A stretch of DNA of 64,000 nucleotides. It comes from Methylophaga sp. (lineage in GTDB: Bacteria > Pseudomonadota > Gammaproteobacteria > Nitrosococcales > Methylophagaceae). Position 1 is the stretch's first letter. The number at the start of each line of letters is the position of its first letter. Position numbers and translations under genes: made by a program. The notes under the pieces are model-generated. The model did not search any database, was not told the DNA's origin, and saw only the letters and a list, made by a program, of their open reading frames with translations. Where the stretch lies: the NCBI GenBank assembly GCA_002696735.1, contig NZSL01000011.1, positions 28,019 to 92,018 on the forward strand, written 5' to 3'. Below, piece after piece: positions 46,135 through 55,405 of this stretch.

Positions 46135-49100
46135 ATGTTCTCACGCTTTTTTATAGGCCGCCCAATTTTTACCTGGGTTATCGCGCTTTTCATCATAGGG
46201 TTTGGTTTATTTTCGCTGTTTCAGTTGCCGATTGAACAATACCCCAACATTGCGCCGCCTAAAGTATCTATTACTGCCACATATCCCGGGGCTTCGGCTG
46301 AAACACTTGAGAATACCGTTACGCAGATTATCGAACAAAACCTGACTGGAATCGACAATCTTCGTTATATACAAGCGCAAAGCTCTTCCTCTGGCAGTGC
46401 CACCATTACGCTAACCTTTGAGCCTGGAACTGACCCGGATATCGCTCAGGTACAAACCCAAAACAAAGTCTCTAAAGCGTTATCGTCCTTGCCTACGATT
46501 GTTCAGCAGTTAGGTGTTCCTGTTGAAAAAGGTGGTAATAGTGAAGCGCTGATCATCGGCTTTTATTCCAAAGAAGGGGCAATGAGTCGGAATGATATAT
46601 CCGATTTTTTGGCATCAAATATTGAAGAACCTTTGAGCCGCGTTGACGGCGTTGGTCAAATTCAGAGCTTTGGTTCTGAACATGCCATGCGGATCTGGCT
46701 CGATCCGCGAAGTATGAATAATTTTAATATTACCGCGCTGGATATTATTGATGCCATACAAGATCAAAATGTTCAGCTTGCCACAGGCGAAATAGGCGGC
46801 GCACCACAAGCAAAAGGGCAGCAGATTAATGCCACCATTACGTCGCAATCTCTGCTCTCTTCTCCAGAACAGTTTGAAGCCATTTTATTAACCGTTCTCG
46901 AGGATGGCTCAAGAGTCACATTAGGAGATGTGGCCCGAATTGAAATCGGGGCCGAGAATTATAATATTATCGGACGTTGGAACCGGCAACCAGCATCTGG
47001 TATCGCTGTCCAGCTTGCTCCCGGCGTTAATGCACTGGTGACGATTCAAAGCATCAAGGACCGTATAAAAGACTTCGATAATATTATTCCTGCCGATCTT
47101 GAAGTGATTTATCCCATTGATGTCTCAACATTTATTGAAACATCGATAGTTAATGTGGTGAAAACGCTTTTCATGGCCATCGGTTTGGTTATTCTTGTTA
47201 TCTTCATATTTCTACAAAATTTTCGCGCGACATTTATTCCAGCAATTGCTATTCCCATCGTTCTGCTTGGAACCTTCGGGGCTATTTTCATACTCGGTTA
47301 TTCGATCAATGTGCTGACGCTTTTTGCACTGGTTCTTGCGATCGGTATGCTGGTCGATGATGCAATTGTGGTAACGGAAAATGTAGAAAGTAAATTAGAA
47401 AAAGATCCTGAACGTGACCCAAAGGAAGCCACAAAAGCGGCTATGAAGGAGCTTTCCGGAGCCCTTATCGGCACTACGGCGGTTATCTGGGCTGTTTTTT
47501 TACCCATGAGTTTTTTTGAGGGCTCGGTGGGTGTGATATACCGCCAGTTTTCGGTGACTATCTCAGTCGCTATGGCAATATCGCTTTTTATAGCATTGAC
47601 CTTGTCACCCTCTCTTTGCGGAGTGATTTTAAAATCCAGAAAAGCAAAAAAAGATAAAGGCGTTTTTGCATCATTCAATCATGGCTTCGAAGCTTTACGT
47701 CGAGGTCACAAAAACATGTTGGACGTATTGCTTGAGAATCGATTTGTCTTACCAGCATTGTTTTTAGTACTTATTATTATCGCCGTCTTAACTTTCCTTC
47801 GTATCCCTACATCCTTTCTCCCCGATGAAGATCAGGGCCGAATGTTTACACTGTTAAACGGGCCGCCCAGTTCTTCACTTGAACAAACAGTCGAAAAAGT
47901 TAAGGCTATAGAAGATTTCTACCTTGAAGAGGCTGGGGACGCAGTAGACGGTCTTTTTGCTGCTGCAGGTTTTAGCTTTTCAGGACAAGCACAAAATGTA
48001 GGCATCGCCTTTATCAAAATGAAAAGTTGGGAAGAGCGGGGTGAAGAAAATAGTGTTTTTAATATAAAAAACCGTGCAGCACAGTCTTTATCTAAAGTCC
48101 GTGATGCGATGATTTTTCCTCTGGTGCCGCCACCGGTCAGTGCGCTTGGTAATTCCGGTGGCTTTGAGTTTCAACTTGTTGATCGCGCGGGACTAGGCCA
48201 TCAAGCGCTGGTTAATGCAACCAATCAGTTTTTAGGCATGGCCAATCAAAGTCCACTTTTGACGCAGGTTCGTTTTAACGGATTATCCGACAGTCCCCAA
48301 TATGATCTAACGATTGATAACATCAAGTCACGTGCTCTTGGTGTTCCTATAAGCACTGTCAATCAGACGTTGAGCACCGCACTCGGTGGGACTTACGTGA
48401 ATGATTTTTTAGAAAACGGGCGTATAAAACGCGTTTATGTGCAAGGTGACATACCTTTCCGAATGTTGCCTGAAGATATTGATGACTGGTACGTACGAAA
48501 TAAAAATGGCGATATGGTACAGCTTGTAGAAGTTGCCACAGGTGAATGGACTTATGGATCACCTAAATTGACACGCTTTAATGGTGCAGCCTCAAGAGAA
48601 ATACAAGGGTCCACTTCTCAAGGAGTGAGTTCGGGTAAAGCATTACAGGAGGTTTTAAGAATAGCTGAAAAACTTCCTGATGGGCTGGAAGTGGCATGGA
48701 CAGGTCTGTCCTATGAAGAAAAGGAGGCAGGCACCAATACACTTTTACTTTATCTGGTATCCGCTTTGGCCGTTTTTTTCATCCTGGCGGCGCTTTATGA
48801 AAGTTGGGCTATACCGGTTGCTATTATCCTAACCGTGCCTCTGGGTATTTTAGGTGCCGTACTTGCAACATGGAGCACTGGACAGGCTAATGATGTTTAT
48901 TTTCAAGTTGGACTGTTAATTACTATCGGCCTTGCTGCGAAAAACGCCATATTGATTGTTGAGTTTGCGAAAAATAACTTTGAAGAGGGGCAAACGGCTT
49001 TCGATGCGGCTTATCAAGCAGCACAACAGCGGTTTAGGCCCATTTTGATGACGTCTCTAACTTTTATACTTGGCGTGCTGCCATTGGCTTTTGCTTCCGG

Positions 49101-49275
49101 CCCCGGATCAGGAGCACAGAATGCGATCTCTATCGGTGTTCTCGGCGGTATCATGACGACCACTTTCTTTGTGGTGTTCTTCGGGCCTTATTTTTTCCTT
49201 TGGGTTTACCGTCTTTTTAAAAAGGACGTTGTCAAAAAACACCAGCACTCAAGTCAAGATCATAAAAAGGCATGA
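46135..49275 (+). CDS. RND efflux permease, second pump (AcrB-like, HAE1 family)
   Basis: 1046 residues, twelve helices, proton-relay residues intact: DD in GMLVDDAIVVTENVES and Lys in GLAAKNAILIVEFAKN. It differs clearly from the first pump in sequence (start MFSRFFIGRPIFTWVIALF; PNIAPPKVSITATYPGA). No outer-membrane factor follows, so it must borrow one, possibly the NodT-type channel of the first operon or a TolC elsewhere. Confidence 0.92.
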   Translation: MFSRFFIGRPIFTWVIALFIIGFGLFSLFQLPIEQYPNIAPPKVSITATYPGASAETLENTVTQIIEQNLTGIDNLRYIQAQSSSSGSATITLTFEPGTDPDIAQVQTQNKVSKALSSLPTIVQQLGVPVEKGGNSEALIIGFYSKEGAMSRNDISDFLASNIEEPLSRVDGVGQIQSFGSEHAMRIWLDPRSMNNFNITALDIIDAIQDQNVQLATGEIGGAPQAKGQQINATITSQSLLSSPEQFEAILLTVLEDGSRVTLGDVARIEIGAENYNIIGRWNRQPASGIAVQLAPGVNALVTIQSIKDRIKDFDNIIPADLEVIYPIDVSTFIETSIVNVVKTLFMAIGLVILVIFIFLQNFRATFIPAIAIPIVLLGTFGAIFILGYSINVLTLFALVLAIGMLVDDAIVVTENVESKLEKDPERDPKEATKAAMKELSGALIGTTAVIWAVFLPMSFFEGSVGVIYRQFSVTISVAMAISLFIALTLSPSLCGVILKSRKAKKDKGVFASFNHGFEALRRGHKNMLDVLLENRFVLPALFLVLIIIAVLTFLRIPTSFLPDEDQGRMFTLLNGPPSSSLEQTVEKVKAIEDFYLEEAGDAVDGLFAAAGFSFSGQAQNVGIAFIKMKSWEERGEENSVFNIKNRAAQSLSKVRDAMIFPLVPPPVSALGNSGGFEFQLVDRAGLGHQALVNATNQFLGMANQSPLLTQVRFNGLSDSPQYDLTIDNIKSRALGVPISTVNQTLSTALGGTYVNDFLENGRIKRVYVQGDIPFRMLPEDIDDWYVRNKNGDMVQLVEVATGEWTYGSPKLTRFNGAASREIQGSTSQGVSSGKALQEVLRIAEKLPDGLEVAWTGLSYEEKEAGTNTLLLYLVSALAVFFILAALYESWAIPVAIILTVPLGILGAVLATWSTGQANDVYFQVGLLITIGLAAKNAILIVEFAKNNFEEGQTAFDAAYQAAQQRFRPILMTSLTFILGVLPLAFASGPGSGAQNAISIGVLGGIMTTTFFVVFFGPYFFLWVYRLFKKDVVKKHQHSSQDHKKA

Positions 49276-49377
49276 AGCGGGTTTCATCAGTACCGTTCGG
49301 ATCGTGCTGGGAAACACCACCCATTCAACGTTAAATCCTTATTTATATCCATTATCATGATTCATATGAATAAAAAC

Positions 49378-49466
49378 GTAAGTTGGGTAGAGTCTGCGAA
49401 ACCCAAAAAATCCAAAATGTTATTTCATTTATAACTGTTGGGTTTCATGCTTTAACCAAACCTGTC
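49378..49466. repeat. Inverted-repeat element, copy B
   Basis: GTAAGTTGGGTAGAG-TCTGCGAAACCCAA, an AT-rich centre, then TGTTGGGTTTCATGCTTTAACC. Diverged relative of copy C at 52603, lying between convergent genes. Confidence 0.7.
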
Positions 49467-49653
49467 ACTTGTGATCTTCGGACAGATTTCCACCGACCGC
49501 CCAATCGGCTTGAGCGACTTCTTCAAAGATGACGGATATTGAATTAGCTTCAGCACCGGTATTTCGGACAATACTTTCGGTAATTTCTTTCGCCACTGCT
49601 TTTTTAGCTTTATCGTCTTTATTTTCAAACCATGTCACACGAACGACTGGCAT
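49465..49653 (-). CDS. 4-oxalocrotonate tautomerase family protein
   Basis: 62 residues. After removal of Met the N-terminal proline (MPVVRVTWFENK) is the catalytic base of the family; the rest has the usual helix DDKAKKAVAKEITESIV and strand ISVIFEEV. Small cytoplasmic oligomeric tautomerase with unknown substrate. GGAG precedes the ATG by about 7 bases. No aromatic meta-cleavage genes near. Confidence 0.88.
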   Translation of the reverse strand: MPVVRVTWFENKDDKAKKAVAKEITESIVRNTGAEANSISVIFEEVAQADWAVGGNLSEDHK

Positions 49654-49689
49654 AAGTAACTCCTTCAGAAAATATCAAAATCGATTTCA

Positions 49690-50298
49690 TCAGATTGCAT
49701 GTTTCAATACTTGAAAGTCGATTGGTTTATAGTGAAAGTTATTCGATTGACCAGCTGAACAGGCTGTCATAGCCACTATTAACGGCATTTCTGCCCGAAA
49801 GCGAACAAAATCACCTGCTTTACTGAGTGGAGGTAACACTTGAAACTCACCTGAGTCCGCATCAACCGCCACGTGCATAAAAACATTAAAAGCAATCGGT
49901 ATACGATCAACGCCAATACTGTAAGGCGCAAGTGCTGCAACAAGATTCCCTTCACAGCCCGGCCGGCCTTCATCTTCGCCATAAATTATCTTGAAGGTAT
50001 CTTTGGAACAGGGAGTTAATGTAAAGTCATGTCGCCCGCAGGTATCTTCAAGAATAGTGAACATGGGACGGCTACGATTCGAGTATAAAATGTCACCTGT
50101 AGTGAGCCACATACGTGAGGCATAATCCAGTGAACGTCCCGACGACAGGTATTCCTCACGATTAGTCCGTTCAAATGCGACCAGATCACTCACTTGCTGG
50201 CCTTCTGGATCGATAATTATCAATTCATCACCTTTATCCAGTTCGACGCTTTGGGCAGAGCAAGGTGAAATTCTTATCGTCTTTGTAGCGTTATTCAT
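49690..50298 (-). CDS. DUF1989 / urea-carboxylase-associated family protein
   Basis: 202 residues from the ATG at 50298, with GGAG 7 bases upstream; upstream in-frame sequence to 50562 is the shadow of the neighbouring gene. Family patterns: ELDKGDELIIIDPEGQQVSDLVAF, RLTTGD-like MWLTTGDILYSNRSRPMFTILEDTCGRHDF, GRPGCEGNLVAALAPY and IPIAFNVFMHV, with conserved Cys and His that may bind metal. Function not firmly known; related proteins sit near urea amidolyase and guanidine genes. The start overlaps the end of the GntA-like gene by 8 bp. Confidence 0.85.
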   Translation of the reverse strand: MNNATKTIRISPCSAQSVELDKGDELIIIDPEGQQVSDLVAFERTNREEYLSSGRSLDYASRMWLTTGDILYSNRSRPMFTILEDTCGRHDFTLTPCSKDTFKIIYGEDEGRPGCEGNLVAALAPYSIGVDRIPIAFNVFMHVAVDADSGEFQVLPPLSKAGDFVRFRAEMPLIVAMTACSAGQSNNFHYKPIDFQVLKHAI

Positions 50299-51010
50299 TC
50301 GTTCTCCTGAAATCATATGGACACTGCCATTGGTCTTCCACCTCACGGCCACTATATTGTCTAGCTTCACTCGCTTCACCGAAGTCAGCCAGATTGGGAT
50401 TAATCGAACCTTGCAACTCAATATCTCGAGCACGAGTAGCCGCTTGCATTTTCTCAAAACGACCATCTTCTCTGAGCTTATCAAACTGACGGTGAGAATT
50501 AAAAACCATGGCCGGATGACTAAAGCGTCTGGCCAGACGTGAGGCATGCGGATGTAAGCCAATAATAAAAAACGGATGACCCGATAGGCTCAGACTGAAA
50601 TGAGGATTGTTGGTATCACTACTGACATCTTCTGCGGGCGAGTTGCCTGCCTTAATATCAAGCTTGTGAAGCCGCCACAGTTGTGACCATAGCTGAGATT
50701 CGAACTCATGCTCATTCATATTAAAAGGTCCATCAAACAGAGCCACATAGGAATGCACTGTAGAGCTGTCATCCTCATTCACGTCGAGCATTTCAACAAA
50801 TCGGGAGAGTCCATCAGCAATGAGTTGGTCATTTTTAGGATTACTCAACATATCGAATTCATGCGTTTCTATTGAGCCATTGGCTAAAGCGGCTTTTGCC
50901 CCTACACAGGGAAAAGCATTGTCATCGATAAACTCTAAAAAACTCTCGCTTAAGGTCGCCTCAAGCAGATTATTATTTTTTGCAGTTTGAAGATCCATGT
51001 TTGGACTCAT
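50291..51010 (-). CDS. YqcI/YcgG (GntA-like) haem-dependent N-oxygenase family protein
   Basis: 239 residues. Signatures of the family: FPCVGAKAALANG near 33, FDGPFNMNEHEFESQLWSQLWRLHKLD, GHPFFIIGLHPHASRLARRF and VFNSHRQFDKLR, ending in QWQCPYDFR. Characterised members (GntA) N-hydroxylate a guanidine compound using haem, so this may modify a guanidine or amine substrate. GAAGG lies 6 bases before the ATG. It forms a two-gene operon with the DUF1989 protein. Confidence 0.85.
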   Translation of the reverse strand: MSPNMDLQTAKNNNLLEATLSESFLEFIDDNAFPCVGAKAALANGSIETHEFDMLSNPKNDQLIADGLSRFVEMLDVNEDDSSTVHSYVALFDGPFNMNEHEFESQLWSQLWRLHKLDIKAGNSPAEDVSSDTNNPHFSLSLSGHPFFIIGLHPHASRLARRFSHPAMVFNSHRQFDKLREDGRFEKMQAATRARDIELQGSINPNLADFGEASEARQYSGREVEDQWQCPYDFRRTNE

Positions 51011-51418
51011 TTATTACCTTCAATTAGTAATGAAAAGATGGATAGCCAAATTAGATAGAGGATTGTTTTCTCATCTATGAATAATGAATCAGTGGAAGGC
51101 TATGCCAAAGAGAGGAGGAGCAATATAAATGCCAGAGTAACAGAATCGAATTTGCTTAAATTTTTACACTAACAACCAAAAGTGTTTCGATTGAGATAGC
51201 GTAAGGCATAGCAGGCTAAAAATAGCTGGAATATATGCTGAATGACTAAAATCACTATTCAGTATTTATATAATGCGGAAGTTAGATATGTTGGGAATAT
51301 GTGAATTTTTTACAGACTCATTTATAAAATATTTAAAAAACTTGTAAATTTTCATCTCACAAAACTTTCCATTATGATGGAGACGAAAACTATCTTCACA
51401 ACGATAGGAGAATGAATT
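51011..51418. other. Intergenic region between divergent genes
   Basis: 408 bp, AT-rich, no supported ORF or hairpin. Promoters for the GntA-like operon and the secreted Cys-rich protein should lie here. Confidence 0.45.
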
Positions 51419-52030
51419 ATGAAAACCATTCTATTTCTACTCTTTTCAGTCCCTGTGGTTGTGATGGCTGATATAACATTCAGTGATAAACCTGTTCCAA
51501 TCTCAAAGGATGGACAGTTTATTCAGCATGATTCAACGATAATCCTAAGCCAAGCGGCTTCCGATGAGTCAGACCAATCATTAAACGCCTCTCCAGAAGC
51601 AATAAAGGAAATGGAGCAGGTTTATCAAGAGTGCCAAAGCGATGGCACACTTGCTTCCCATTTCGATTGCAAATGCTGGAGCAACCGGTTTTTGGAAGAG
51701 AGGCTCAAAGCGGGGCCGAAAAAGCCAGCCTATAACATTAAATCTGACATATCCAATCAATGTTTCAATATCCCTGGCGCTGCTGAATATGCTTTGATCA
51801 AATGTGATGGCAATGGCAAGTCAAGCTATGACTTTGGTTACAATGAAGAGTCGGGTATGAGTTTTGAAGAATTTTGCCAATGTGTATCAAATAATTACGC
51901 GATACAATTTGATTCTCATGAAGATCGCTTTACGAGACAAGTATCCAATAAATTTTTGACATCTTCGCTTTTGCGCTGCCAACCCCCGCGGCCAGGAGAT
52001 AAAAAAATTTGGAAACGTTTGGACCAATAG
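51419..52030 (+). CDS. Hypothetical secreted cysteine-rich protein
   Basis: 203 residues with a signal peptide (about 1-17, ends VVMA). Mature part with seven cysteines (QECQSDG, DCKCWSNRFLEERL, NQCFNIP, IKCDGNG, FCQCVSNNY, LRCQPP), probably disulfide-bonded in the periplasm. No family recognised. GGAG lies about 8 bases before the ATG. It converges on the transposase remnant. Confidence 0.65.
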   Translation: MKTILFLLFSVPVVVMADITFSDKPVPISKDGQFIQHDSTIILSQAASDESDQSLNASPEAIKEMEQVYQECQSDGTLASHFDCKCWSNRFLEERLKAGPKKPAYNIKSDISNQCFNIPGAAEYALIKCDGNGKSSYDFGYNEESGMSFEEFCQCVSNNYAIQFDSHEDRFTRQVSNKFLTSSLLRCQPPRPGDKKIWKRLDQ

Positions 52031-52052
52031 ACCGATTTTATAAATAATAAAA

Positions 52053-52583
52053 TCAACGAATTGGTAAATTCACAAGCATCTCCGTTTCTCCAACACTCCA
52101 AGTGTTGGACATGATGACGTTCTCAATAAACCGATCAATGCTCGAATAAGGCCAATCAACTGGCTTATCGACATAACCATGTTTCACCGGATTGTAATAA
52201 ATGTAATCAATATGGCGTTCATAATCCAACTCATCTCGAATTAAATGCTCCCAGTAACGGCGTTGCCAGATGCCGCGTTCAGACTTCTTTAGACGTGAGA
52301 TATTGATTTGTTCGGTAGAGGGATGACTGCGAGAAAAATGGGATTTGATTAATCGCCAGTGAGTGGCGAAATCAAAGTCATTTTCAGGTAAAGTCCAGAT
52401 AATATGAAGATGATCAGGTAACACCACCATCGCATCAATATAAAAAGGGTGGCTGAGTTTAACTCTGCGAAAAGCGGTTTTAAGCAGATCAATATGATCA
52501 GTAAGCAGTGATTTATCTCATTCCAGCAGATTGACCGTAAAGAAATACGTACCACCAGCAACAAAAGCCCGTCGAAATTGCAT
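52053..52583 (-). pseudogene. REP-associated tyrosine transposase (RAYT) with an in-frame stop
   Basis: The frame from ATG 52583 reads MQFRRAFVAGGTYFFTVNLLE, hits TGA (complement 52518-52520), then continues without frame change as DKSLLTDHIDLLKTAFRRVKLSHPF and the intact rest. Family motifs are the HUH metal site PDHLHIIW and the tyrosine region HIDYIYYNPVKHGYV, with WPYSS near the end. RAYTs are single-strand transposases thought to move REP/REPIN repeats. An inverted-repeat element lies 20 bp upstream. A Met after the stop could start a shorter protein, but it would lack the N-terminal strand. Probably inactive. Confidence 0.82.
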
Positions 52584-52602
52584 CAATCATTAAAAAATAA
52601 AT

Positions 52603-52692
52603 GTAGGTTGGGTAGAGTTTGCGAAACCCAACGATTCAATAATGTTATGTCATTTATAAAGTGTTGGGTTTCATTCTTCAACCCAACCTACC
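52603..52692. repeat. Inverted-repeat element, copy C, next to RAYT
   Basis: 90 bp with terminal arms GTAGGTTGGGT/ACCCAACCTAC and inner arms GAAACCCAAC/GTTGGGTTTC. The most complete copy of the family and directly upstream of the transposase gene, as expected for its substrate. Confidence 0.82.
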
Positions 52693-52846
52693 AGCTTAGT
52701 AATTAAAGTGACACCATCATATTATCAGCAGGATATGGGCTAATTAATTGTTTAGTTTCTGAAGCTGTCGAGGATAACCTGGCATCATACTTATCTCATG
52801 CAGAATAACGCCCCGAGATAGTCACCGATGTGAAGTCAGAATTTGG

Positions 52847-53074
52847 TCAATGAGAAGGAGCATTGGAACAGTGAGAACATTCTTTAATCAGGTGAGCTTG
52901 GTTATAAAACTTTCTTCTGGCTATATGAATTGCAGTTTTGAGATCAGGCAGGTTCCCGAGTTGAATGCGTTCAATTATTGCAGGTAAGTTTGGACATGTT
53001 TCCGGACAGACATAATGTAATTCACATTTGTGATTGGGTAATTTAGGATTTGAATCCAGATAAAAGTTAGTCAT
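52847..53074 (-). CDS. Cysteine-rich mini-protein, copy 2
   Basis: 75 residues from the ATG at 53074 (GAGG 7 bases upstream); an in-frame ATG at 53116 adds 14 residues not shared with copy 1. Very similar to the protein at 3236-3475: same cysteines (CELHYVCPETCPNLPA, KECSHCSN) and the shared block ARRKFYNQAHLI. Both copies end just after the C-x2-C pair. Family unknown; metal binding is likely. Confidence 0.65.
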   Translation of the reverse strand: MTNFYLDSNPKLPNHKCELHYVCPETCPNLPAIIERIQLGNLPDLKTAIHIARRKFYNQAHLIKECSHCSNAPSH

Positions 53075-53743
53075 TACGATACCTCGTCCTCGTGCGTAAG
53101 CATTTCCCATTTGCAAAGTGTTACTAGAAGCTAGTGTTCAAGCAGTCGACTTTGCATAGAAAAAATTAACACTCGAGTAACAACAAGTCTGTGCGACAAC
53201 GTACATCGCCAGAACTTGTCATGCGGCTGACGAATTTATTGCGTCGTGAAGCTGGAAAAAGAGGCGGTGCAATCTTTGAGTTGAAAGTATTTTTATGTGA
53301 CAACAAGTTAGTGGGTTAAAGCGTAAATCGACCAGATTAATAAAAGACAAACTTGTTTCAAAGTCGGCTTAGCTTTTTCAAAAAATCTGCCTCATATATT
53401 AGGCGAAGCGACGTTGTAGTAGTGTATTGTTTGTTCGAATTTGTGCAGCTGCTTGAAAGGATCTTCTAACTGTTGCAATGACGTGGGAAGCTCGTTCGAA
53501 TCCACCATACTTTTAATTCATTGTTATGAAGTATATTGTTTTCCCACATTTATAGTGCAACCCATCGCGAATAGGTTGTTTCGATATAGTGTTGCGAATT
53601 TGTGTTATTTGTGCTAGTTAAAACTCATAAAAGATATGTGTTAATTAGATTTTATAAGATTCGGCGATGAATCCTGAATAATTATCTCGCAATGTAAGTT
53701 GAAGAACGCTACTAAATATGTACTTTGATGACGGTAATCTCTT
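53075..53743. other. Intergenic region with a possible gene remnant
   Basis: 669 bp. A 42-codon GTG ORF at 53191-53319 has protein-like composition (SPELVMRLTNLLRREAGKRGG) but no ribosome site, so I treat it as a possible remnant only. The rest is AT-rich with nothing recognisable. Confidence 0.4.
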
Positions 53744-54454
53744 ATGGTTTCTGATCATGATCCTTTTCAAAATGAGCTTCTGGCAGCGCTGACAGAGGAA
53801 GAACGCAGAAGAGTTTTTCCATATTTAGAGTTAGTAAAAATAGCTTTAGGAGACGTACTTTATTCTCCTTATAAACCGATGATGCATGCGTATTTTCCGA
53901 CGACAGCAATTGTGTCTTTATTACAAATGACACAAACCGGTGCTACGGCCGAACTTGCAATGATAGGTAAGGAAGGTTTTGTTGGTATCTCATTATTTAT
54001 GGGAGGCGATACGACCTCAAGTTGGGCAATGGTGCAAAACGCTGGTTATGCATACAAATTGCCAGCAAAAATAATAAAAGAGGAATTTTGGAGAGGTGGA
54101 AAATTACAGCATTTGCTGTTGTGTTTTACACAAACGCTTATAACCCAGATGGCACAAACAGCGGTGTGTAATCGCCACCATACAGTCGAGCAGCATTTAT
54201 GCCATTGGCTATTATTAAGTCTTGATCGTCTTTCATCAAATGATTTCAATATGACCCACGAGCTGATAGCAAATATGTTGGGCGTTCGCCGTGAAAGCGT
54301 TACAGAAGCAGCAGGCCATTTACAACGTGATGGTTTGATTCATTATACTCGCGGCAAAATTTCAATACGGGATCGAACAGGTTTAGAAAACCGAGCGTGC
54401 GAATGTTATCATGTGGTCAAAGTTGAAACAGATAGATTACGAAAAGTAGTGTAA
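53744..54454 (+). CDS. Crp/Fnr-family transcriptional regulator
   Basis: 236 residues: cyclic-nucleotide-like sensor domain about 20-140 (AYFPTTAIVSLLQMTQTGATAELAMIGKEGFVGISLFMGG) and a C-terminal winged helix (MTHELIANMLGVRRESVTEAAGHLQRDGLI). It lacks the cysteines of Fnr at the N-terminus and belongs to a subgroup with a modified nucleotide pocket, so the effector is unknown. Stands alone; the ribosome site is weak and the start may be a few codons off. Confidence 0.85.
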   Translation: MVSDHDPFQNELLAALTEEERRRVFPYLELVKIALGDVLYSPYKPMMHAYFPTTAIVSLLQMTQTGATAELAMIGKEGFVGISLFMGGDTTSSWAMVQNAGYAYKLPAKIIKEEFWRGGKLQHLLLCFTQTLITQMAQTAVCNRHHTVEQHLCHWLLLSLDRLSSNDFNMTHELIANMLGVRRESVTEAAGHLQRDGLIHYTRGKISIRDRTGLENRACECYHVVKVETDRLRKVV

Positions 54455-54811
54455 TAATCTAATTCTAATAATCTAGATCACTAGGTTAAATTTCCTTTTT
54501 TATCTCCCACAAATCCAAAAAGATGGAAGTAAGGACATATCGCGAGGAACGCGCCGTAAAACCATTATTTTCTTGAGTTTATTGACACTATAAAGGATAT
54601 ATATTGTCGATGCTGGATACATAAATAATCTAGGTTTATGCACGATCTTAATTAGACTAATCATATTCTCGGAAACAATTCTAATACTTATCTTTAAACA
54701 AACCAGATTTTAAGCTTCGAGTGCACCTTATGCGAAACCCAGAGATTCGATAAAGTTATATCATTTATAAAGTGTTGGGTTTCACTCTTCAACTCAACCT
54801 ACGAGTTTTTC
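54455..54811. other. Intergenic region between convergent genes
   Basis: 357 bp, AT-rich. Contains repeat copy D at its right end; the rest shows a short GC element (CGCGAGGAACGCG near 54540) but no gene. Confidence 0.45.
54726..54802. repeat. Inverted-repeat element, copy D (left arm degenerate)
   Basis: TGCGAAACCCAGAGATTCGAT, TATATCATTTATAAAGTGTTGG and TTCAACTCAACCTACG closely follow copy C, but the outer left arm is lost. Confidence 0.7.
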
Positions 54812-55405
54812 TTACTCCCGAGCTAAGGTAATTTGAAAATCCTTGTCATCAAATAGTTTTGCCACTAATTGCCTATAGAGTGAGCTATATCGATTTATTG
54901 CTTCTGGAACCGCAATATCGCCTATGAAAGAGGAATCCCATTGCGAATCAACAGAAAAGCTTTTTTCAAATACTCTTTTCCCGGCTTTATCCACCGTGAA
55001 ATTCGCAGCTAACTTGGCTGAGCCTGTGGTTATAGCAGCATTAACTTGGTTTTCCAAAAGTTGGGCTTCTATCTGTAATTCAGATTTTTCATCATAGAGT
55101 CCAGCAGCTTTCAGTTCGACGATGACAGTATCTTTGAGTTGTTGTGAGAAGCTCCCATTTGCACTCTGAAGACTCATTCCTCTAAGCCCTCCTAGTGACT
55201 TATCAAGCCCAGGTTTGAGACCTGGCGCTAAACCAAACTCGCCTACTGAGGAAGATGCTAAATTCGCTGCACGTAGTTTATGTAATGTATCTGCGCTTGC
55301 CGAAGGTGGGGACATCTTGACGGACGCACACCCCACCATAGAGATGAGCATTAAAATAAGCGTGAATAATTTAATCATGCGTGAGGTTGAAGTCATAACC
55401 ATCAC
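54812..55405 (-). CDS. Hypothetical lipoprotein (second of a pair)
   Basis: 197 residues with lipobox MVGC (Cys near 26). The mature part has two alpha/beta blocks (SFSQQLKDTVIVELKAAGLYDEKSELQIEAQLLENQV; RYSSLYRQLVAKLFDDKDFQITL), a pattern shared by many gammaproteobacterial lipoproteins. The start codon (GTG 55405 or ATG 55402) directly follows the stop of the upstream lipoprotein gene, so the two are one operon. Function unknown. Confidence 0.7.
   Translation of the reverse strand: MMVMTSTSRMIKLFTLILMLISMVGCASVKMSPPSASADTLHKLRAANLASSSVGEFGLAPGLKPGLDKSLGGLRGMSLQSANGSFSQQLKDTVIVELKAAGLYDEKSELQIEAQLLENQVNAAITTGSAKLAANFTVDKAGKRVFEKSFSVDSQWDSSFIGDIAVPEAINRYSSLYRQLVAKLFDDKDFQITLARE

Noticed and set aside
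53191..53319. 42-codon GTG ORF with protein-like composition
   Set aside because: No ribosome-binding site, no family match and an isolated position; mentioned only as a possible remnant.
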